Below are positions 59,848 to 64,000 of a DNA stretch of 64,000 nt, piece after piece (position 1 is the stretch's first letter; every line of letters begins with the position of its first letter). Where the stretch lies: the NCBI GenBank assembly GCA_963728475.1, contig CAVSKL010000002.1:186001-250000 (forward strand), read 5' to 3'. This DNA is from CAVSKL01 sp963728475 [NCBI: Candidatus Eiseniibacteriota bacterium]. Lineage in GTDB: Bacteria > Eisenbacteria > RBG-16-71-46 > JABDJR01. The notes under the pieces were generated by a model. That model was not told where the DNA came from, did not search any database, and was given only the letters and a program-made list of their open reading frames with translations. The translations under genes were made by a program, and so were the position numbers.

Positions 59848-61149
59848 CTACGTTCCCGCGGTGTAATCGGTGGCGTAGACGATCTGCTCCTTGGTGAGGG
59901 TGTCGAGCCCCAGCCCCATGGTCTTGAGCTTCAGCCCGGCGATGTCCTGGTCCTGTTCCTCGGGAATGGTGTAGACCTCGCGGTCCATCTTCTTCCCCTC
60001 CCGCGAGAGGCGGAGGAGCGAGAGGAACTGGTTGGCGAAGGACATGTCCATGACCTCGGAGGGGTGCCCCTCGGCCGCGGCCAGGTTCACCAGCCGGCCC
60101 TGCGCCAGCACGAAGATCTTCCGCCCGTCGGCGAGGGTGTATTCCTCGTTGTTGGCGCGGACCTCCCGCTTGGACTTGGTGAGCTTGGCCAGGTCCTCGA
60201 GGTTCAGCTCGCAGTCGTAGTGGCCGGTGTTGCAGACCACCGCTCCGTTCCGCATGCGGGCGAAGTGGCGCTCCACGATCACGTCTTTCATCCCGGTGGC
60301 GGTGATGAAGATGTCGCCCACCTTGGCCGCCTGGTCCATCTTCATGACCTGGAAGCCCTCCAGCGTCGCCTTGAGCGCGGCGGTGGCCTTGACCTCGGTC
60401 ACGATCACGTTGGCGCCCATCCCCTTGGCCCGCATCGCCACCCCGCGGCCGCAGTGGCCGAAGCCCGCCACCACGAAGTTCTTCCCGGCGAGGAGGATGC
60501 TGGTGGCCCGGAGGATCCCGTCCAGCGACGACTGGCCGGTCCCGTAGATGTTGTCGAAGTCCCACTTGGTCTCGGCGTCGTTCACCGCCACGATCGGGTA
60601 GAGGAGCTTGCCGTCGGCGGCCAGCGCCCGCAGCCGGGTCACCCCGGTGGTGGTCTCCTCGGTCCCGCCCAGGATCCCCTCGGCCTTGTCCGGCCGCTTG
60701 GTGTGGACGGTCATGATGAGGTCGGCGCCGTCATCGAGGGTGAGGGTGGGGTTCATCTCCAGGGTCTGCTCGATGCACCAGTAGAAGTCCTTCACGTTCA
60801 TCCCGTGCCAGGCGAAGATCGAGGTTCCCTTGGCGGCCAGCGCCGCCGCCACGTCGTCCTGGGTGGAGAGAGGATTGCACCCCGACCACGATACCTGGGC
60901 GCCGGCCGCCCGCAGGGTCTCCACCAGCACCGCGGTCTCCTTGGTCACGTGGATGCACCCCGCCACCCGCATGCCCTTCATCGGCTTGGTCTTCGCGTAC
61001 TTCTCCCGCAGCGCCATCAGCACCGGCATCCGGCTCTCCGCCCACTCGATGCGCTTCCGGCCCGTCTCCGCCAGGCTCAGGTCGCGCACCTTGTAGTTGT
61101 TGCCGACCGCGTACCCGTTCTTCTTTCCGGCTCCGTTCGTCTTGGCCAT
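59848..61149 (-). CDS. ahcY: Adenosylhomocysteinase
   Basis: Hydrolyses SAH to adenosine and homocysteine, the substrate of MetH. 433 residues, the short form without the approximately 40-residue insert of eukaryotic enzymes. Motifs: CIHVTKETAVLVETLRAAGA, GCNPLSTQDDVAA, NAD site VAGFGHCGRGVAMRAKG, and the C-terminal tail KEQIVYATDYTAGT. It is 6 bp behind the ArsR-methyltransferase gene, so the two form an operon. Confidence 0.96.
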   Translation of the reverse strand: MAKTNGAGKKNGYAVGNNYKVRDLSLAETGRKRIEWAESRMPVLMALREKYAKTKPMKGMRVAGCIHVTKETAVLVETLRAAGAQVSWSGCNPLSTQDDVAAALAAKGTSIFAWHGMNVKDFYWCIEQTLEMNPTLTLDDGADLIMTVHTKRPDKAEGILGGTEETTTGVTRLRALAADGKLLYPIVAVNDAETKWDFDNIYGTGQSSLDGILRATSILLAGKNFVVAGFGHCGRGVAMRAKGMGANVIVTEVKATAALKATLEGFQVMKMDQAAKVGDIFITATGMKDVIVERHFARMRNGAVVCNTGHYDCELNLEDLAKLTKSKREVRANNEEYTLADGRKIFVLAQGRLVNLAAAEGHPSEVMDMSFANQFLSLLRLSREGKKMDREVYTIPEEQDQDIAGLKLKTMGLGLDTLTKEQIVYATDYTAGT

Positions 61150-61155
61150 GTAGCC

Positions 61156-62142
61156 CTATCTCCTTTCCGCCCGGGTCTGCGCCCGGGCCTCGGCTCGGCC
61201 TTCCGCGCGCCCGAAGCGCGCGGTGAACACCTCGAGCCGGCTCCACCGCCCGGTTTCCGGGGTGGGAACCCGCTCGAACTCCGGCACCGTGAGACCCGCG
61301 TCCACGCACCAGCCCGCGATCTGGGCGGGGGCGAAGCCGGGCCAGCGATGCCCTTCGTCGTCCAGAAGCCAGCGTTCGTCGTGGGCCTCGAAATCCACCG
61401 CCACCGCGCGGCCTCCGGGACGGAGGACCCGCGCCGCCTCCCGGAACACCGCGTCCGGGTGGGCGAGGTGATGCAGGATCATGTTGGCCACCACGCCGTC
61501 CACCGAGGCCGCCGCCACCGGCAGCCGCTCCACGTCTCCCAGCACCAGTCCGGGCCGGGCCCCGCGTCCGGTCCGGGTCCGTTCCCGGGCCCGGGCCAGC
61601 ATCCCCCGGCTGAGATCCACCGCGGTCACCCGCGCCGCGTACCGGCCGAGAAGCGGCAACAGGGTCCCCGTCCCCGTACCCAGGTCGAGCACCGAGAGCC
61701 CCCGGGGCAGGAGTCCCGCCACCGCCAACACCCCGGCGCTCGCCCCCAGCGATTCGCTTCGCCCCGCGTCCCACCCCGCCGCCGCCCGGTCGAAGAACTC
61801 GCGGCTCCGCTCGCGGCGCCGGAAGAGCGTCTCCTCCAGCCGGGCGCGGTCGGCCGCACCTTCCGGAGGGGGAGGGAGGGTGGTCCGCACCGCCCGCCAG
61901 GTCTCCGACGCCTCCCCCCCGGCCACCGGGGAGTAGTAGGCCGAGGTGCCCTGCCGCCGGTCGCGGACCAGGCCGGCCTCCCGGAGGACCCCCAGGTGCC
62001 CGGACACCCGGCTCTGGGTCATGCCGAGGATCTCGGTGAGCTCGCCCACCGAAAGCTCCTCGTCCTCCAGGAGGGCCAGAATCCGGAGCCGCACGGGGTC
62101 GGCCAGGGCCTTGAGGCGGATGACGGCGTCGGAGTTCTTCAT
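61156..62142 (-). CDS. ArsR-family regulator fused to a SAM methyltransferase domain (SahR-like)
   Basis: 328 residues. Residues 1-85 are a winged-helix ArsR repressor domain (LADPVRLRILALLEDEELSVGELTEILG, SRVSGHLGVLREAGLV). Residues 130-270 form a class I methyltransferase fold with SAM motif I VLDLGTGTGTLL, acidic VTAVDLSRGM, and VVANMILHHLAHPD. Genes of this type next to ahcY are described as SahR regulators that sense SAH. It probably represses its own promoter, and SAM or SAH binding to the fused domain would be the signal. That ligand is inferred. Confidence 0.85.
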   Translation of the reverse strand: MKNSDAVIRLKALADPVRLRILALLEDEELSVGELTEILGMTQSRVSGHLGVLREAGLVRDRRQGTSAYYSPVAGGEASETWRAVRTTLPPPPEGAADRARLEETLFRRRERSREFFDRAAAGWDAGRSESLGASAGVLAVAGLLPRGLSVLDLGTGTGTLLPLLGRYAARVTAVDLSRGMLARARERTRTGRGARPGLVLGDVERLPVAAASVDGVVANMILHHLAHPDAVFREAARVLRPGGRAVAVDFEAHDERWLLDDEGHRWPGFAPAQIAGWCVDAGLTVPEFERVPTPETGRWSRLEVFTARFGRAEGRAEARAQTRAERR

Positions 62143-62165
62143 CTAGGTCGTTCCCACCCGGGAAA

Positions 62166-62202
62166 ATTCGGTCAATCGATCAATCCGAATGGAGCGATGA
62201 TA
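62166..62202 (-). promoter_or_regulatory. Operator and -10 box of the ArsR-ahcY operon
   Basis: On the minus strand a -10 box TATCAT (complement of 62197-62202) is followed at +1 by an imperfect palindrome covering 62166-62190: ATTCGG at one end and CCGAAT at the other enclose two direct TCAATC repeats around a central ATCGAT. Its position just past the -10 fits autorepression. Confidence 0.55.
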
Positions 62203-62460
62203 GACTCTGCCGGCGCTGCCGGCAACCGAAATCCGGCCGGGCCCGGCCGCGGGAGGTCCGGGGCGGGACCGGGGCCGCGCCCGCCGCAGGAAAACCGGTT
62301 ACAAATCCGGAGGATTTCGCTAGAGTAACCCGGGCAACCGCTTGCGCACCCACCTCGTGCTCGGCAGCGCGGTCGCCCCAAGGAGCCGACCTTCTTTCCG
62401 GCCCCGGCGGGGACGGATCGACGGCCGGGCCCCCCCGGGGAGCTTCTCCCCCCACGTGAC

Positions 62461-62540
62461 GATTTCGACGGCTGACGATCTCGACGGCCGGCCGGCTTTA
62501 CCGCCGGCCATCTCGACGGCTACCGATTTCGACGGCTGAG
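62461..62540 (+). repeat. 16-bp tandem repeat, five units
   Basis: Units at 62461, 62477, 62493, 62509 and 62525 share the core GATyTCGACGGC; the third is degenerate. The 16-bp period is not a multiple of three and the region is non-coding. Equal spacing is compatible with a protein-binding array or a replication-slip product. Confidence 0.85.
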
Positions 62541-62548
62541 GCATGTCC

Positions 62549-62602
62549 GGCGGACGCCCTGGGTCCGCCGAGCCGGTTTATGCCGGTTCCGCGGGGAACC
62601 GG
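62549..62602 (+). promoter_or_regulatory. Stem-loops in the kdsB leader
   Basis: Two hairpins: GGCGGAC (62549-62555)/GTCCGCC (62563-62569), and CCGGTTCC (62583-62590)/GGAACCGG (62595-62602), 8 perfect pairs with a GCGG loop. There is no T run, so they are not intrinsic terminators. They sit 25 nt before the GTG start and may influence translation. Confidence 0.45.
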
Positions 62603-62626
62603 ATCGACCAAGGGGCGGGACGACCA

Positions 62627-64000
<1,374 letters not shown>

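Larger units (their letters stand above)
62143..62626. other. Intergenic region between the ArsR-methyltransferase gene and kdsB
   Basis: 484 bp, divergent. It holds, in order, the minus-strand operator/promoter (62166-62202), about 250 bp of GC-rich sequence with no feature I can support, a 16-bp tandem repeat (62461-62540) and the kdsB leader with two strong hairpins (62549-62602). No gene is supported. Confidence 0.6.

Noticed and set aside
62461-62540. CRISPR array
   Set aside because: The 16-bp units abut each other without unique spacers and no cas gene is present.
62543-62626. kdsB start at ATG 62543
   Set aside because: The added 28 residues are unconserved and correspond to two strong hairpins; GTG 62627 fits the family.

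Overview
The window is a 64 kb piece of a very GC-rich chromosome (roughly 70% GC, strong G/C bias at third codon positions) from a Gram-negative bacterium. An outer membrane is implied by kdsB (LPS Kdo activation), an Mla/MCE lipid-transport operon, lgt and lipoprotein-type signals. A GWxTD-domain protein, a secreted FG-GAP protein with a FlgD/T9SS-like C-terminal domain, a gingipain-like (C25) fragment, a bactofilin and a fused LysC-LysA recall uncultured FCB-type lineages such as Eisenbacteria. That placement is an inference from gene content, not a phylogeny. Nearly everything is housekeeping: there is no phage, transposon, CRISPR array or obvious island.

Layout. 1-3.1 kb: tail of an ABC-F ATPase, an unknown gene plus lexA, a promoter-to-terminator structured RNA with no family I recognise, tRNA-Glu(TTC), and a type IV pilin behind a sigma-54-like promoter. 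3.3-7.6 kb: fused aspartokinase/DAP decarboxylase, a BaiN/YhiN flavoprotein and an FmdB zinc ribbon. 7.7-12.3 kb: squalene synthase-like enzyme, CBM20 esterase, ECF sigma/anti-sigma pair and an RRM protein with a terminator. 12.4-18.5 kb: metH, then hppD-hmgA (tyrosine to maleylacetoacetate). 18.5-22.8 kb, minus strand: mlaE-mlaF-mlaD, bactofilin, DUF971, TPMT-like protein. 22.9-33.2 kb: GAF protein, TrmJ, DUF255 thioredoxin-like protein, FG-GAP protein, aminotransferase, MgtC/DUF4010 protein, proline dehydrogenase, alpha/beta hydrolase. 33.3-43.5 kb: C25-like fragment, two GT-C membrane enzymes, beta-helix protein, lgt, moaA, GWxTD protein, NlpC/P60 hydrolase, rhomboid-TPR protein. 43.6-51.7 kb: the rod-shape operon mreB-mreC-mreD-mrdA-rodA, then a GT-C protein with a Gly-Lys repeat tail and comF. 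51.9-56.9 kb: radical-SAM-like fusion, rng, rplU, rpmA, terminator. 57-64 kb: mdh, plsC-like, epimerase, then minus-strand ArsR-methyltransferase plus ahcY, and plus-strand kdsB-pyrG running off the end.

How the genes work together. The methyl cycle is represented by MetH and AhcY, the latter in an operon with a probable SAH/SAM-sensing repressor whose promoter carries a matching inverted repeat. Envelope growth is represented by the rod complex, lgt, NlpC/P60, Mla and KdsB, with PyrG next door making the CTP that KdsB uses. Translation/RNA maturation is represented by rng-rplU-rpmA, TrmJ and the RRM protein.

Most unusual points: (1) the approximately 200-nt structured RNA after lexA; (2) the radical-SAM-like protein in the rng locus, which keeps both family domains but has lost the CxxxCxxC cluster cysteines; (3) three genes whose -10 box lies exactly 6 nt before the start codon, implying leaderless mRNAs; (4) a 9-bp/45-bp nested in-frame repeat in a membrane protein and a 16-bp tandem repeat upstream of kdsB.
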